This document shows positions 1 to 8,993 of a stretch of 64,000 nt of DNA, in pieces. Numbering within the stretch: position 1 is the stretch's first letter; the number at the start of each line of letters is the position of its first letter. The DNA lies in assembly GCA_028284705.1 (NCBI GenBank), contig JANQRE010000007.1, positions 62,001 through 126,000 of the forward strand, given 5' to 3'. This DNA is from Paracoccaceae bacterium (GTDB lineage: Bacteria > Pseudomonadota > Alphaproteobacteria > Rhodobacterales > Rhodobacteraceae). Both the position numbers and the translations under genes were made by a program. The notes under the pieces were generated by a model. The model was given only the letters and a program-made list of their open reading frames with translations, was not told the origin of the DNA and did no database searches.

Positions 1-96
1 CCCGATGACGGTCAGGTCGCGACCTATCCCGCGCGCGTTGAAAATGGACGCATCCTGCTCGATGCGGCATTCCTTGCGTCACGCTCGGCGGCATGA
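1..96 (+). CDS. nirD: nitrite reductase small subunit, C-terminal end (partial)
   Basis: The window opens inside a reading frame of 31 codons that ends in TGA at 94-96. The residues visible (ending VATYPARVENGRILL plus a short tail) resemble the C-terminus of NirD, the Rieske-like small subunit of NADH-dependent assimilatory nitrite reductase. The stop overlaps the start of the nitrate reductase gene (ATGA), as expected for a nirB-nirD-nasA-cysG operon. The identification rests on only 31 residues plus context; the Rieske ligands lie outside the window. Confidence 0.55.
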   Translation, partial: PDDGQVATYPARVENGRILLDAAFLASRSAA

Positions 97-2669
97 GCAC
101 CAAGACCACATGCCCCTATTGTGGTGTCGGCTGCGGGGTGCTGGCCTCCCCGGACGGCAAGATCAAAGGCGATCCCGATCACCCGGCGAATTACGGCAGG
201 CTGTGTTCCAAGGGATCGGCGCTTGGCGAGACCATCGGCCTCGAAGGCCGACTTCTCAATCCGCAGATCGCGGGTCGTGATACCAGTTGGGATGACGCCC
301 TCGATCTGGTCTCAACCCGGTTTTCCGAGGCGATCCGCGAACACGGGCCGGACAGCGTGGCTTTCTACGTTTCGGGACAGCTTCTGACCGAAGACTACTA
401 CGTTGCGAACAAGCTGATGAAGGGCTTCATCGGCTCGGCGAATATTGACACGAATTCAAGGCTTTGCATGGCATCCTCGGTCGCTGGGCATAAGCGCGCC
501 TTTGGCACGGATACTGTTCCGGGCACCTATGAGGACCTCGAAGAGGCGGATCTGATTGTGCTCGTCGGGTCCAATCTCGCCTGGTGTCATCCGGTCTTGT
601 CTCAACGTATCGCGGCGGCGAAAGAGGCCCGACCGGCGATGCGTGTGATAAACATTGACCCGCGCCGCACGGCGACGTCTCATCTGGCGGATACGCATCT
701 GCAGATTGCCCCAGACGGCGATATCGCGCTTTTCAATGGGCTGCTTGCGTATCTTGCCGATACGGGCGCCATCGATCTGGAATATGTGGGAGCTCATGTA
801 TCCGGGTGCCGCGAGGCGATTGACGCAGCACGGGCCTCAGATGCGCTGAGCTGTGGTCTCAGCGTTGTGGAACTGCAAGCGTTCTACCGTCTCTGGGCGG
901 GTTCCGAGAAGGTCGTCACGGTCTATTCCCAAGGCGTCAACCAGTCGATCTGTGGTACTGACAAAGTCAACGCAATTTTGAATTGCCATCTTGCCACGGG
1001 TCGTATCGGCAAACCCGGATGTGGCCCCTTCAGTGTCACCGGTCAGCCCAACGCCATGGGCGGGCGCGAGGTTGGTGGTCTGGCCAACATGCTTGCCAAC
1101 CATCTCGACATTGAAAACGCTGATCATCGCGCGGTCGTTCAGGAGTTCTGGCAAAGCCCGACAATCTGCAGGAAGGCCGGTCTGAAAGCAGTCGATCTCT
1201 TCAAGGCCTGCTCTGATGGTCAGATCAAGGCCCTTTGGGTGATTTCAACAAACCCGGCGGTCAGTCTGCCGAATGCCAGCGAGGTCGCCGCGGGTATTTC
1301 AAATGTTCCATTCGTGGTTGTCTCCGACATCATGGCGGATACCGATACCGGCGCATTGGCCGACGTGCTTTTGCCCGCGACGGCATGGGGCGAAAAGGAC
1401 GGCACGGTCACAAATTCAGAGCGTCGCGTGTCACGGCAACGCGCGTTTCTGACCGCGCCGGGTGCGGCCCGACCTGATTGGAAAATTATCTGCGATGCCG
1501 CAGAGCGGATGGGTTGGGGGTCGTCATTTGATTACAAGAATCCCGCTGAGATTTTTGCCGAATATGTCACTCTGTCAGCGGCCGCCGGTGAGTTTGAGCG
1601 CGATCTCGATCTGAGCGTCTTCGCGGATGTTGATTACGCGGAACTCCTGCCAACCCAATGGCCGGAAACCGGCAAACGCTTTTTTGCGGATGGCGGTTTT
1701 TTCCACCCGGACGGCAAGGCCAAGATGATCAAAGTTGCGGTACCGGCTGGGCGGGAGGCCATCGGGTATCGCCTCAATACGGGGCGTATTCGTGATCAAT
1801 GGCACACTATGACGCGCACCGGAAAGTCTGCGCGTCTGTCACGCCATTTGGCTGAGCCATTTGTCGAGATACATCCCTCGGATGCGGACAGAATTGGAAT
1901 CGGAACCGCGGAGCTCGTCGAACTTTCGGCAGGTGGCGAGGGCACAGTTTTTCGTTCTCTGGTCACCGAAAATGTCGCTCGCGGCAATCTCTTTGCGCCG
2001 ATGCACTGGACCCGCCAACGCAGCCCCAATGCATGTGTAAATGCGAGTGTATCCTGTGGTGTTGACCCCTTCTCTGGGCAGCCGGCGCTAAAAGGCGGGC
2101 AGGTCAGTATTCGCCGTTTTGATGCGTCCTGGTTCGCGTATCTCGCGTCAGCGACGCCGATCACACCAGGGGGAGACTACTGCGCGGTCGCAAAAACGGA
2201 GACTGGATGGCAGGCGGAATTGGCTGGCGCCTCGACCGTGCCTGATTGGTCGAAACATCTCGGCACGCTTGCGGGAGAGGTGGGCGAAGATTTGATCATC
2301 CTCGACGATCACAATCGCAGCACGATCCGGATGGCATGTGTCACCGATGGTCTAGTGTCGCAGCTACTCTTTGTTGCTCCAAACCCTGTTGCTTTGTCGC
2401 GGTCCTACGCCATCGGGCAAATCGGCACGCGGGCCGTCGGGTTGTCGGCAATGGCAGGAATGCCCGGGGCCGAAGTGGCTGACCCAGGTCCAATTGTATG
2501 CGCGTGCATGTCCGTGGGTTCCAATACCTTGCGCTCTGCCATCGCAGACGGCGCGCGCGACGCGGACGCTTTGGGCGCATGCACCGGGGCAGGCACCATG
2601 TGTGGTTCCTGCAAACCGGAACTTCTGGCGATGATTGCGTCTGGTCCAGACCTGCTTGCTGCTGAGTGA
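93..2669 (+). CDS. nasA: assimilatory nitrate reductase catalytic subunit
   Basis: This cytoplasmic molybdoenzyme (858 aa) reduces nitrate to nitrite for nitrogen assimilation. The N-terminus carries the [4Fe-4S] ligands C7, C10, C14 and C38. C125 in the motif NSRLCMAS is the expected cysteine ligand of the bis-MGD molybdenum. The C-terminus ends in a BFD-type [2Fe-2S] domain (VCACM, then CTGAGTMCGSC), typical of NADH- or ferredoxin-linked NasA. No Tat signal is seen, which fits a cytoplasmic enzyme. ATG at 93 overlaps the preceding nirD stop by four bases, and siroheme synthase follows 16 bases downstream, so the three genes are probably cotranscribed. Length and motifs are those of an intact enzyme. 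Confidence 0.95.
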   Translation: MSTKTTCPYCGVGCGVLASPDGKIKGDPDHPANYGRLCSKGSALGETIGLEGRLLNPQIAGRDTSWDDALDLVSTRFSEAIREHGPDSVAFYVSGQLLTEDYYVANKLMKGFIGSANIDTNSRLCMASSVAGHKRAFGTDTVPGTYEDLEEADLIVLVGSNLAWCHPVLSQRIAAAKEARPAMRVINIDPRRTATSHLADTHLQIAPDGDIALFNGLLAYLADTGAIDLEYVGAHVSGCREAIDAARASDALSCGLSVVELQAFYRLWAGSEKVVTVYSQGVNQSICGTDKVNAILNCHLATGRIGKPGCGPFSVTGQPNAMGGREVGGLANMLANHLDIENADHRAVVQEFWQSPTICRKAGLKAVDLFKACSDGQIKALWVISTNPAVSLPNASEVAAGISNVPFVVVSDIMADTDTGALADVLLPATAWGEKDGTVTNSERRVSRQRAFLTAPGAARPDWKIICDAAERMGWGSSFDYKNPAEIFAEYVTLSAAAGEFERDLDLSVFADVDYAELLPTQWPETGKRFFADGGFFHPDGKAKMIKVAVPAGREAIGYRLNTGRIRDQWHTMTRTGKSARLSRHLAEPFVEIHPSDADRIGIGTAELVELSAGGEGTVFRSLVTENVARGNLFAPMHWTRQRSPNACVNASVSCGVDPFSGQPALKGGQVSIRRFDASWFAYLASATPITPGGDYCAVAKTETGWQAELAGASTVPDWSKHLGTLAGEVGEDLIILDDHNRSTIRMACVTDGLVSQLLFVAPNPVALSRSYAIGQIGTRAVGLSAMAGMPGAEVADPGPIVCACMSVGSNTLRSAIADGARDADALGACTGAGTMCGSCKPELLAMIASGPDLLAAE

Positions 2670-2685
2670 AACGAGGGAGGTTTCG

Positions 2686-3822
2686 ATGAAAACGTTCCCG
2701 ATGTTTCTGAACCTCGCCGGTCGCCGCGTGGTCATTGTCGGTGGCGGCGAGCAGGCGGCGCAGAAGTGCCGATTGATGTTGAAGACCGAAGCCCGCATCG
2801 AGATACGCGCGGTCGCGCTCGAGGCGGAATTGAGGGCTTTGTTCGAGGCGGGGCGCATCGTTTGGCACCCGGATGCCCTCACCGCAAACGCGTTCAAAAA
2901 TGCAGCTCTGGTCTTCATTGCTACCGGCTGCCCCGGTTTCGATGCGGCGGCGCATGGTCTTGCAAAAAGCGCCGGCGCATTGGTGAATGTCGTCGATCAG
3001 CCCGCACTCTGCGATGCGATCACGCCCTCCATCGTTGATCGCGACCCGGTTGTGGTTGCGATTGGAACTGAGGGCACGGCCCCGGTCCTTGCGCGCCAGA
3101 TCAAGAGCCGGATCGAGGAAATGCTGGAGCCTCGCCTTGGCGATCTTGCAGCATTGGCCGGTCGATTGCGCAACCTTGCCGCGCTGCGACTTGGACCGCG
3201 TGACCGGCGGGATTTGTGGTGCTGGGTGTTCGATGGTCCGATCCGGCGGCAACATGCGCGCGGCGCGGAGGCCCAGGCCGCGCGGGATCTGAAGCGAGCC
3301 ATCGAAACCGGTCAATGCGGCGCCGCGGTGCCGGCGCCTGTCGCGGTGGTTGGGGTCGGGCCGGGTTGCAGCGACTTGATCACGCTTCGTGGCGTCAAGC
3401 GAATGCAAGAGGCCGATATCATTTACCATGACCGTCTGGTCGATCCGCAAGTTCTCGAACTGGCGCGGCGGGACGCTGAACGTGTCGGTGTCGGGATGTC
3501 TCAAGGGTGCCAGCGCTGGCCGCAATCCAAGATCAATCAGGTTCTGATCAACGCCGCCCGGCGTGGACAGCGTGTCGTCATTCTGAAGTCTGGCAATCCC
3601 GGGGTGTTTGAGCAGGACTCCGAGGAGGTGGAGGCACTGAAGGCTGCCGGGATCGACTATGAGATCGTTCCTGGTGTCGTGGCTGCGCACGGTACCACGG
3701 CTAAGATCGGAGATGACCCGGCGAAGCGCGCATGTGATGGTAAATTGAGCCTGACCAGTGGACGGGCCGCGATCTGGAACTCGCAGGTGCGAAAACGGCG
3801 TAAGACTCCGGCGAGGCCCTAG
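2686..3822 (+). CDS. cysG: siroheme synthase CysG-like, truncated methyltransferase domain
   Basis: The bifunctional family makes siroheme for nitrite and sulfite reductases. Residues 1 to about 200 form the precorrin-2 dehydrogenase/ferrochelatase part: Rossmann motif VVIVGGGEQAAQK, then NVVDQPALCD and PSIVDRDPVVVAI. From about residue 215 a uroporphyrinogen-III methyltransferase (SUMT) domain begins (VAVVGVGPGCSDLITL), but the usual LKGGDPFVFGRGGEE motif reads LKSGNPGVFEQDSEE and the protein stops soon after LSLTSG, at 378 aa against about 460 for full CysG. The end is an unrelated basic tail. The start at 2686 is set by GAGGGAGG upstream. The stop (TAG) shares the palindrome CTAG with the stop of the convergent gene. 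The dehydrogenase half looks functional; the methyltransferase half is doubtful. Confidence 0.8.
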   Translation: MKTFPMFLNLAGRRVVIVGGGEQAAQKCRLMLKTEARIEIRAVALEAELRALFEAGRIVWHPDALTANAFKNAALVFIATGCPGFDAAAHGLAKSAGALVNVVDQPALCDAITPSIVDRDPVVVAIGTEGTAPVLARQIKSRIEEMLEPRLGDLAALAGRLRNLAALRLGPRDRRDLWCWVFDGPIRRQHARGAEAQAARDLKRAIETGQCGAAVPAPVAVVGVGPGCSDLITLRGVKRMQEADIIYHDRLVDPQVLELARRDAERVGVGMSQGCQRWPQSKINQVLINAARRGQRVVILKSGNPGVFEQDSEEVEALKAAGIDYEIVPGVVAAHGTTAKIGDDPAKRACDGKLSLTSGRAAIWNSQVRKRRKTPARP

Positions 3823-4847
3823 AAACTGAGCTGAACCTTGATCGCTTGCTGCCGGTCGGAAGCGAGTTCGAACGCCGCGACAGCGTCATTCATGGCAATC
3901 GAGTGCGTCACCAGAGGTTTCACATCGAGCCGCCCGGCTTGCATCATCTCGACAGCCGTTCGGAATTCGGCGTGGAAGCGAAATGATCCTTTCAACTGGA
4001 TTTCCTTCGCAGTCATCGCTTGCATGGGCAAGGTCATGTCGCCACCCAGACCGAGTTGGACGAGAGTAGCACCGGGCCGAAGTGCTGGGACAGCGCTGGC
4101 AACGGCCGCTGCGACGCCGCTGCATTCGAAATGTACGTTGAAATGACCTTTGTCGGCAGCGAAGTCGTCCAAGCGGTTCGACGCTTCCGCGACATTGATG
4201 GTGATATCAGCGCCGACCTTTTGTGCCATATCTAGCGTAAAGGCGGTGATATCCGTGGCGGCAATCTCGACGGCTCCGGCGGCGCGGGCCACAAGGACAG
4301 CAAGCAAGCCGATGGGGCCGCATCCAGTGACCAACACCCGTTTGCCCATCAGGTCGCCCGCCTGTTTCGCGGCATGAAGCACGACGGCCAGCGGCTCCGC
4401 CATTGCGGCTTCTTCGGCCGTAAGACCATCGGCAGGAACACATTGAGACGCGTCGGCGACGAGAAGTTCGCGAAACGCCCCCTGGATGTGGGGGAATGGC
4501 ATGGCGGATCCATAGAACCGCATGTTCAGACAGTGGTTCTGCAGTCCCTCGGCACAGAACTTGCAGACGCCGCAGGGCCGAGACGGGGAGACGGCCACCA
4601 ATTGGCCTTCTGTAAGTCCCTCCACATCCGCGCCAATAGAGACCACCCGACCGGAGACTTCATGGCCGAGGATCATCGGCTCCTTGATGCGGATCGTGCC
4701 GAACCCGCCATGGTTGTAGTAGTGCAGATCAGAGCCGCAAATCCCGCCGTTTTTCATCTTTATCAGAACCTGCCCGGGACCGGGCGTTGGATCGGGGCGG
4801 TCTTCGATGCGCAGGTCCTTGGCGGCGTGGGCGACGATGGTTTTCAT
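3819..4847 (-). CDS. zinc alcohol dehydrogenase, L-idonate 5-dehydrogenase-like
   Basis: Medium-chain zinc dehydrogenase of 342 aa. Catalytic zinc ligands are C37 (GGICGSD) and H62-E63 (GHE); structural zinc is bound by C92, C95, C98 and C106. A Rossmann GCGPIG motif follows near residue 175. Overall it most resembles L-idonate 5-dehydrogenase, which oxidises L-idonate to 5-ketogluconate, but related enzymes use sorbitol or other polyols, so the substrate is inferred. It lies 11 bases after the 2-hydroxyacid dehydrogenase gene, in the same minus-strand operon. A gluconate 5-dehydrogenase-like SDR on the facing strand supports an idonate/gluconate-type pathway. Confidence 0.85.
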   Translation of the reverse strand: MKTIVAHAAKDLRIEDRPDPTPGPGQVLIKMKNGGICGSDLHYYNHGGFGTIRIKEPMILGHEVSGRVVSIGADVEGLTEGQLVAVSPSRPCGVCKFCAEGLQNHCLNMRFYGSAMPFPHIQGAFRELLVADASQCVPADGLTAEEAAMAEPLAVVLHAAKQAGDLMGKRVLVTGCGPIGLLAVLVARAAGAVEIAATDITAFTLDMAQKVGADITINVAEASNRLDDFAADKGHFNVHFECSGVAAAVASAVPALRPGATLVQLGLGGDMTLPMQAMTAKEIQLKGSFRFHAEFRTAVEMMQAGRLDVKPLVTHSIAMNDAVAAFELASDRQQAIKVQLSF

Positions 4848-4858
4848 GGGGGCGGTCC

Positions 4859-5806
4859 TTAAAGAACGGGTGTGAGCAGGGGTTGGCCGGCAAAATGCGC
4901 CGTCAGGTTATCACGCATGAGCTGGCCCATCGCTTTGCGGGTCTCGATGGTGCCGGAGGCATGGTGGGGTTGCAGCAGAACATTGTCCAGTGAAAGGAAC
5001 TCAGGGTTGAGCGCCGGTTCGCCCTCAAAGACGTCGAGCGCCGCGGCGCCAAGTGCGCCGGATTTCAATGCCGCAATCAGCGCGTTCTCATCAATATTGG
5101 ATGCCCGCGAGATATTGATGATCATGCCCTCGGGGCCAACGGCATTGATGATTTCCGCATTCACGATATGGCGGGTCTTAGTAGAGGCCGCCAGTGTGAC
5201 GAACAGAAAATCAGCGTGCTTTGCCAGATCCAGCGGATCGGTCAGGAAGCTCCAGTCTGGGGCATAGTCCTTCGCCGCGATGTCGGAATAAGCGATATCC
5301 ATGCCGAAGCCCGCCAAACGCTTTCCGACTTCAAAGCCGATGCGGCCAAGGCCGAGGATGCCGGCTTTGCGCCCGAAGACGCGGCGCGTCAGGGGGTAGA
5401 GGCCTTTGGTGCCCCATGATCCATCCCGGACCCAGGCCTCGGCGCCAATCATGCCGCGGGACTGGCAGAGCATCATGGCGACGCCAAGGTCGGCCACATC
5501 GCCGGTCAGAACATCTGGCGTGTTGGTGACGCGAACCTGGTTCTCCTTGCAGGCGTCCAGATCGACCGCATCGAAGCCAACGCCGTAGACCGAGATCAGC
5601 TCCAGATTCGGGCAGGCTTCGATGATTTCCCGTTCTGCGCCGCGCTCGCCGCGCGTGGCAATTGCCCGGATGTTGGCCCCGTGTTGCGCGAGGAAAACGT
5701 CCGTGTCTTCAGCTTCAAAATAGCGTTTCATCTCAAAGGCTTCATCGAGCGGAATCTGGTCCCACTCAGGGTAGGGTCGCAATTGCAAAACGATGGGTTT
5801 GGACAC
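4859..5806 (-). CDS. D-isomer 2-hydroxyacid dehydrogenase
   Basis: NAD(P)-dependent 2-hydroxyacid dehydrogenase that interconverts 2-keto and D-2-hydroxy acids, comparable to glyoxylate/hydroxypyruvate or 2-ketogluconate reductases. The Rossmann motif GLGRIGFEVGKRL is clear. Catalytic residues appear in order: Arg in NISRASN, Glu in EGEPALN and His in LQPHHASGT. GTG at 5806, with AGGA about eight bases upstream, is preferred (315 aa) because an in-frame ATG at 5860 would lie on the operator repeats. It heads the minus-strand operon and is divergent from the SDR gene, with tandem LacI-type operators between, so repression is probably shared. Confidence 0.85.
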   Translation of the reverse strand: MSKPIVLQLRPYPEWDQIPLDEAFEMKRYFEAEDTDVFLAQHGANIRAIATRGERGAEREIIEACPNLELISVYGVGFDAVDLDACKENQVRVTNTPDVLTGDVADLGVAMMLCQSRGMIGAEAWVRDGSWGTKGLYPLTRRVFGRKAGILGLGRIGFEVGKRLAGFGMDIAYSDIAAKDYAPDWSFLTDPLDLAKHADFLFVTLAASTKTRHIVNAEIINAVGPEGMIINISRASNIDENALIAALKSGALGAAALDVFEGEPALNPEFLSLDNVLLQPHHASGTIETRKAMGQLMRDNLTAHFAGQPLLTPVL

Positions 5807-5831
5807 GGGCGAATCCTGTCTTGACAAACTT

Positions 5832-5859
5832 TGGTATCGGTAACATGTTATCGGTAACA
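5832..5859. promoter_or_regulatory. tandem LacI-type operators
   Basis: Two 14-bp elements lie head to tail: TGGTATCGGTAACA at 5832-5845 and TGTTATCGGTAACA at 5846-5859. Each is close to the palindrome TGTTACCGGTAACA, a LacI/GalR-family operator shape. They sit between the divergent 2-hydroxyacid dehydrogenase and SDR genes. Related sites occur at 8994 and 10093. The likely ligands are one or both of the LacI proteins encoded at 7898 and 9025. Confidence 0.7.
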
Positions 5860-5893
5860 ATTATCAGACGTCAATGGGCGGGAGCGCATCTTC

Positions 5894-6658
5894 ATGCAAA
5901 ATCTGTTTTCACTTGAAGGGCGCCGGGCTTTGGTCACCGGCTCGTCGCAGGGCATCGGTTTCGCACTTGCACGGGGACTTGCAAAGGCCGGAGCGGAGGT
6001 CGTTCTGAACGGGCGCGACCCGGGCAAGCTGAACGCCGCTGCAGAAACACTGCGAGGTGAGGGCGCAACGGTCCACACGGTGCCGTTTGATGCCACGGAC
6101 CACGATGGCGTACGTGCAGCAATCGATGCTTTCGAGGCCGAGACCGGCGCCATCGACATCCTTGTGAACAATGCAGGCATGCAGCACCGCACCGAGTTGG
6201 AGAACTTCCCGGCGGAGGCGTTCGAGAAGCTTCTCCAGACCAATATCGCCAGCGTCTTCCATGTGGGCCAGGCCGTTGCGCGGCACATGATCGGGCGCGG
6301 TGCGGGCAAGGTGATCAACATTGCCTCTGTGCAAACCGCGCTTGCCCGACCGGGCATCGCGCCCTACACGGCGACCAAGGGCGCGGTCGGCAATCTGACC
6401 AAAGGCATGGCGACCGATTGGGCCAAGCACGGCCTTCAATGCAACGCTATTGCACCGGGTTATTTTGACACTCCGCTGAATGCAGCGCTTGTGGCCGATC
6501 CTGAGTTTTCGGCCTGGTTAGAGAAACGCACGCCCGCGGGCCGCTGGGGAAAAGTTGAAGAGCTTGTCGGCGCGTGCGTTTTTCTAGCCTCAGACGCGTC
6601 GAGCTTCGTGAATGGCCACACGCTTTATGTCGATGGCGGCATAACAGCGTCGCTGTGA
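5894..6658 (+). CDS. SDR oxidoreductase, gluconate 5-dehydrogenase-like
   Basis: Short-chain dehydrogenase of 254 aa. It shows the cofactor motif TGSSQGIG, the NNAG motif, and the catalytic set: Ser in NIASVQT, then Tyr and Lys in YTATKGA. The C-terminus VNGHTLYVDGG is typical of the family. It resembles gluconate 5-dehydrogenase (IdnO), which reduces 5-ketogluconate to gluconate, so it may act after the idonate dehydrogenase-like enzyme on the facing strand. It is the first gene of a plus-strand operon, directly downstream of the tandem operators, and is followed 13 bases later by another dehydrogenase. Exact substrate is inferred. Confidence 0.85.
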   Translation: MQNLFSLEGRRALVTGSSQGIGFALARGLAKAGAEVVLNGRDPGKLNAAAETLRGEGATVHTVPFDATDHDGVRAAIDAFEAETGAIDILVNNAGMQHRTELENFPAEAFEKLLQTNIASVFHVGQAVARHMIGRGAGKVINIASVQTALARPGIAPYTATKGAVGNLTKGMATDWAKHGLQCNAIAPGYFDTPLNAALVADPEFSAWLEKRTPAGRWGKVEELVGACVFLASDASSFVNGHTLYVDGGITASL

Positions 6659-6671
6659 GGGGGCAGATCGG

Positions 6672-7559
6672 ATGAGCGAGAAGATTGCCCTGATCGGTGC
6701 TGGTGCCATGGGGGGTGCCATTGGCCAACGCTTTCTGGAGACCGGAAACGGCCTGAGGGTCTTTGATCTCAACGAGGATGCGATGGCCGCTCTGGTCGAG
6801 AAGGGTGGGGTGGCGACAGGCTCCGCTGCCGAGGCTGCGACGGGTGTGGATTTTGTGATCGTCAGCCTGAATTCATCACGCATCGTGGAACTTGCGGCCT
6901 TTGGAGAAAACGGCATCTCCGCCGGAGCATCCGAGGGGACGGTGATCATCGACATGTCCTCCATCGAACCGGATGCGACGCGCAGGCTCTCGAAGATGGC
7001 GTTCGAAAGGGGGCTCGCATGGGTGGACAGCCCGCTCTCCGGCGGTGCGCCCAAGGCGCTGACTGGTGAACTGACATTGATGGCGGGCGGCGACGCGCAG
7101 GATGTCGAACGGGCGCATCGGGCGTTGCAGCATGTGGCGTCCAACTACACGCATATGGGTCCATCCGGCGCTGGCCAGACGACGAAACTGATCAATCAGG
7201 TGCTCTGTGGGCTGGGGTTTCTAGCAGTGGCAGAGGCCACACAACTGGCGCTCGATGCGGGTGTGGATGCAGAGAAAATCCCACAGGCGTTGAAAGGTGG
7301 CCGCGCCGACAGTGCGCTTCTGCAGGAGTACCTTCCGCGTTTTGCCACCAAGGATTATCGCCGCACGGGTCGGATCGATAACATGGTGAAAGACCTCAAC
7401 GCGGTGAATGATCTGGCCCGCCAGACCGGCACCTCGATGCCGATGACAGCGCTTTGTGCCGAGATCCATCGGATGCTGACCGCAGCCGGTTTGGGCGGGG
7501 AAGATCAGGCCGCTGTCATGGAATTCTTCAAGGGCGCGAAAGAGGAGATTTCCGCATGA
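6672..7559 (+). CDS. 3-hydroxyisobutyrate dehydrogenase family (beta-hydroxyacid dehydrogenase)
   Basis: NAD(P)-dependent beta-hydroxyacid dehydrogenase of 295 aa. It has the N-terminal Rossmann signature LIGAGAMGGAIGQRF, the substrate-binding motif DSPLSGGAPKALTGEL, and the catalytic lysine in TKLINQVLCG. The family includes tartronate semialdehyde reductase and 3-hydroxyisobutyrate dehydrogenase. In this sugar-acid operon a role on a short hydroxy-acid or semialdehyde is likely. A good Shine-Dalgarno (GAGGGGG) precedes ATG 6672. Its stop overlaps the start of the next gene (ATGA), indicating translational coupling. Confidence 0.85.
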   Translation: MSEKIALIGAGAMGGAIGQRFLETGNGLRVFDLNEDAMAALVEKGGVATGSAAEAATGVDFVIVSLNSSRIVELAAFGENGISAGASEGTVIIDMSSIEPDATRRLSKMAFERGLAWVDSPLSGGAPKALTGELTLMAGGDAQDVERAHRALQHVASNYTHMGPSGAGQTTKLINQVLCGLGFLAVAEATQLALDAGVDAEKIPQALKGGRADSALLQEYLPRFATKDYRRTGRIDNMVKDLNAVNDLARQTGTSMPMTALCAEIHRMLTAAGLGGEDQAAVMEFFKGAKEEISA

Positions 7560-7888
7560 TTACCCGATTTGCGCTCTTCGAAGGCATGGTGAAAGACGGA
7601 AAAACGACGGAGTTTCGAGCCGCGGTGAAAGCGCGACTGATCCCACTTTGGCGACAATTTCCGGGCAATCTCGATGTGCGCGTGATGTTCGGTGAAGACC
7701 GCGACGAGGGGGCACCGGAATTTCCTCTGATCCTGGCGATCTCCTATCCCGACACGGCGACGATGGAGGCCGCTTTGCAAGCCCCTGCGCGCGCGCAATC
7801 GCGCGACGTTACCGGTGAGATCGTTGCAGAGTTCTTCGATGGTCGCATCCATCACCACGTCACCGAATGTCATGAGTTCAAAGCGTAG
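7556..7888 (+). CDS. small protein, possible dimeric alpha-beta barrel
   Basis: Protein of 110 aa without a recognised name. The alternation of a short strand (ITRFALFEGM), a helix rich in charged residues and further strands (LDVRVMFGE, PLILAISYP) suggests a dimeric ferredoxin-like barrel as in EthD/ABM or stress-response barrel proteins; this is inference from the pattern. The end HHHVTECHEF is histidine-rich and could bind metal. ATG at 7556 overlaps the previous stop. Position between a dehydrogenase and a LacI gene suggests an accessory role in the same pathway. Confidence 0.6.
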   Translation: MITRFALFEGMVKDGKTTEFRAAVKARLIPLWRQFPGNLDVRVMFGEDRDEGAPEFPLILAISYPDTATMEAALQAPARAQSRDVTGEIVAEFFDGRIHHHVTECHEFKA

Positions 7889-7897
7889 GGCCAAGCG

Positions 7898-8899
7898 GTG
7901 AGCGCACGGGTCACCATGCGCGATGTTGCGAGGGAAGTTGGTGTCTCGCCCATGACCGTCTCGCGTGCGCTGCGGGACGACAAGACTGTCAGCGCCGGGA
8001 CGCGGGCGCGCATCCAGCAGGTCGCGCGTGACATGGGCTATGTCTATGACACGACCGCGCAGGCCTTCCGCACCCAGAAAAGCGGCTTTGTGGCGGTGAC
8101 GCTTCCCTCAATCAACAATGCGAATTTTGCTGAGACCTTCCGTGGTCTCACCACGGGCTTAAGCGATACAGGTCTACAGCTTCTTCTGGCCAGCACGAAT
8201 TACCGGGTTGAGAATGAAGAGGATTTGGTGCGCCAACTCCTGACCCGCCAGCCTGAGGCGATGGTGTTGACCGGTGGTCATCACACGCAGGAAACGCGAC
8301 AGGTCTTGAGCGGGCGCGGCTTGCCCATCGTTGAGATTTGGGATTTGCCAGCTGAGCCTCTTGGCCACGTCGTTGGCTTCTCGAACGCGCAGGCCATGGC
8401 GGAGATCGTGCGACATTTGGTGGAAACCGGTCGGCGCAGGTTGGCGTTCATTGGCGCTTCAGCCGAAGCAGATCTGCGCGGCAGCGCGCGCCGTGATGGC
8501 GTTGTTGCCGAAGCGCGGCGGCTTGGTTTGCCGGAGGTTGCTCTGATTGAAGCGGGTCCGGCGCCGGTCTCGATGCGGCACGGCGCGCGTGCCATTGCGG
8601 AGTTGCGCGACAGGCTTGCCGATTTCGATGCGCTTGTCTGTGTCTCTGACCCGGTGGCGTTCGGGGCTCTTAGCGAATGCCGTCGTCTGGGCATGGATGT
8701 CCCGGGCGACATCGCCATCGCCGGGTTCGGGCATTTTGAGGTTGCTGCGATATCTGAACCGCGGATCACGACGGTGGCGGTACATGCCAATGAAATCGGC
8801 GTTCAGGTGGCGCGCATTCTCAAGGACGAGACCCGCCTCTATGGTCCGCCGATACGCGTGGATGTCGGCGTCGAACTTGTGCGCGGTGACACGACATGA
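7898..8899 (+). CDS. LacI/GalR-family repressor (first copy)
   Basis: Transcriptional regulator of 333 aa. The N-terminal helix-turn-helix (MRDVAREVGVSPMTVSRAL) includes the hinge-proximal family pattern, and a periplasmic-binding-protein-like sensor domain fills the rest (FVAVTLPSINNANFAETF, later GDIAIAGFGHFE). Start is GTG at 7898, nine bases after the previous stop, so it belongs to the plus-strand operon. It is clearly a paralogue of the next gene. It probably recognises the TGTTACCGGTAACA-like sites in this locus and responds to a sugar-acid intermediate. Confidence 0.9.
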   Translation: MSARVTMRDVAREVGVSPMTVSRALRDDKTVSAGTRARIQQVARDMGYVYDTTAQAFRTQKSGFVAVTLPSINNANFAETFRGLTTGLSDTGLQLLLASTNYRVENEEDLVRQLLTRQPEAMVLTGGHHTQETRQVLSGRGLPIVEIWDLPAEPLGHVVGFSNAQAMAEIVRHLVETGRRRLAFIGASAEADLRGSARRDGVVAEARRLGLPEVALIEAGPAPVSMRHGARAIAELRDRLADFDALVCVSDPVAFGALSECRRLGMDVPGDIAIAGFGHFEVAAISEPRITTVAVHANEIGVQVARILKDETRLYGPPIRVDVGVELVRGDTT

Positions 8900-8993
8900 C
8901 GCGTTGGCAGAGATATTAAAAGTCCGCGGAAACTTCAGGCCAGCGGCGGTCCGAAGATTGAACCCTTGAACCGGGTTTTGGCTTCCCGCATGT

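Noticed and set aside
2341-3690. Long open frame (449 codons) on the minus strand opposite nasA and cysG
   Set aside because: Composition (many Arg, Gln, His, Pro) is that of the reverse strand of a GC-rich gene, with no motif and no ribosome site.
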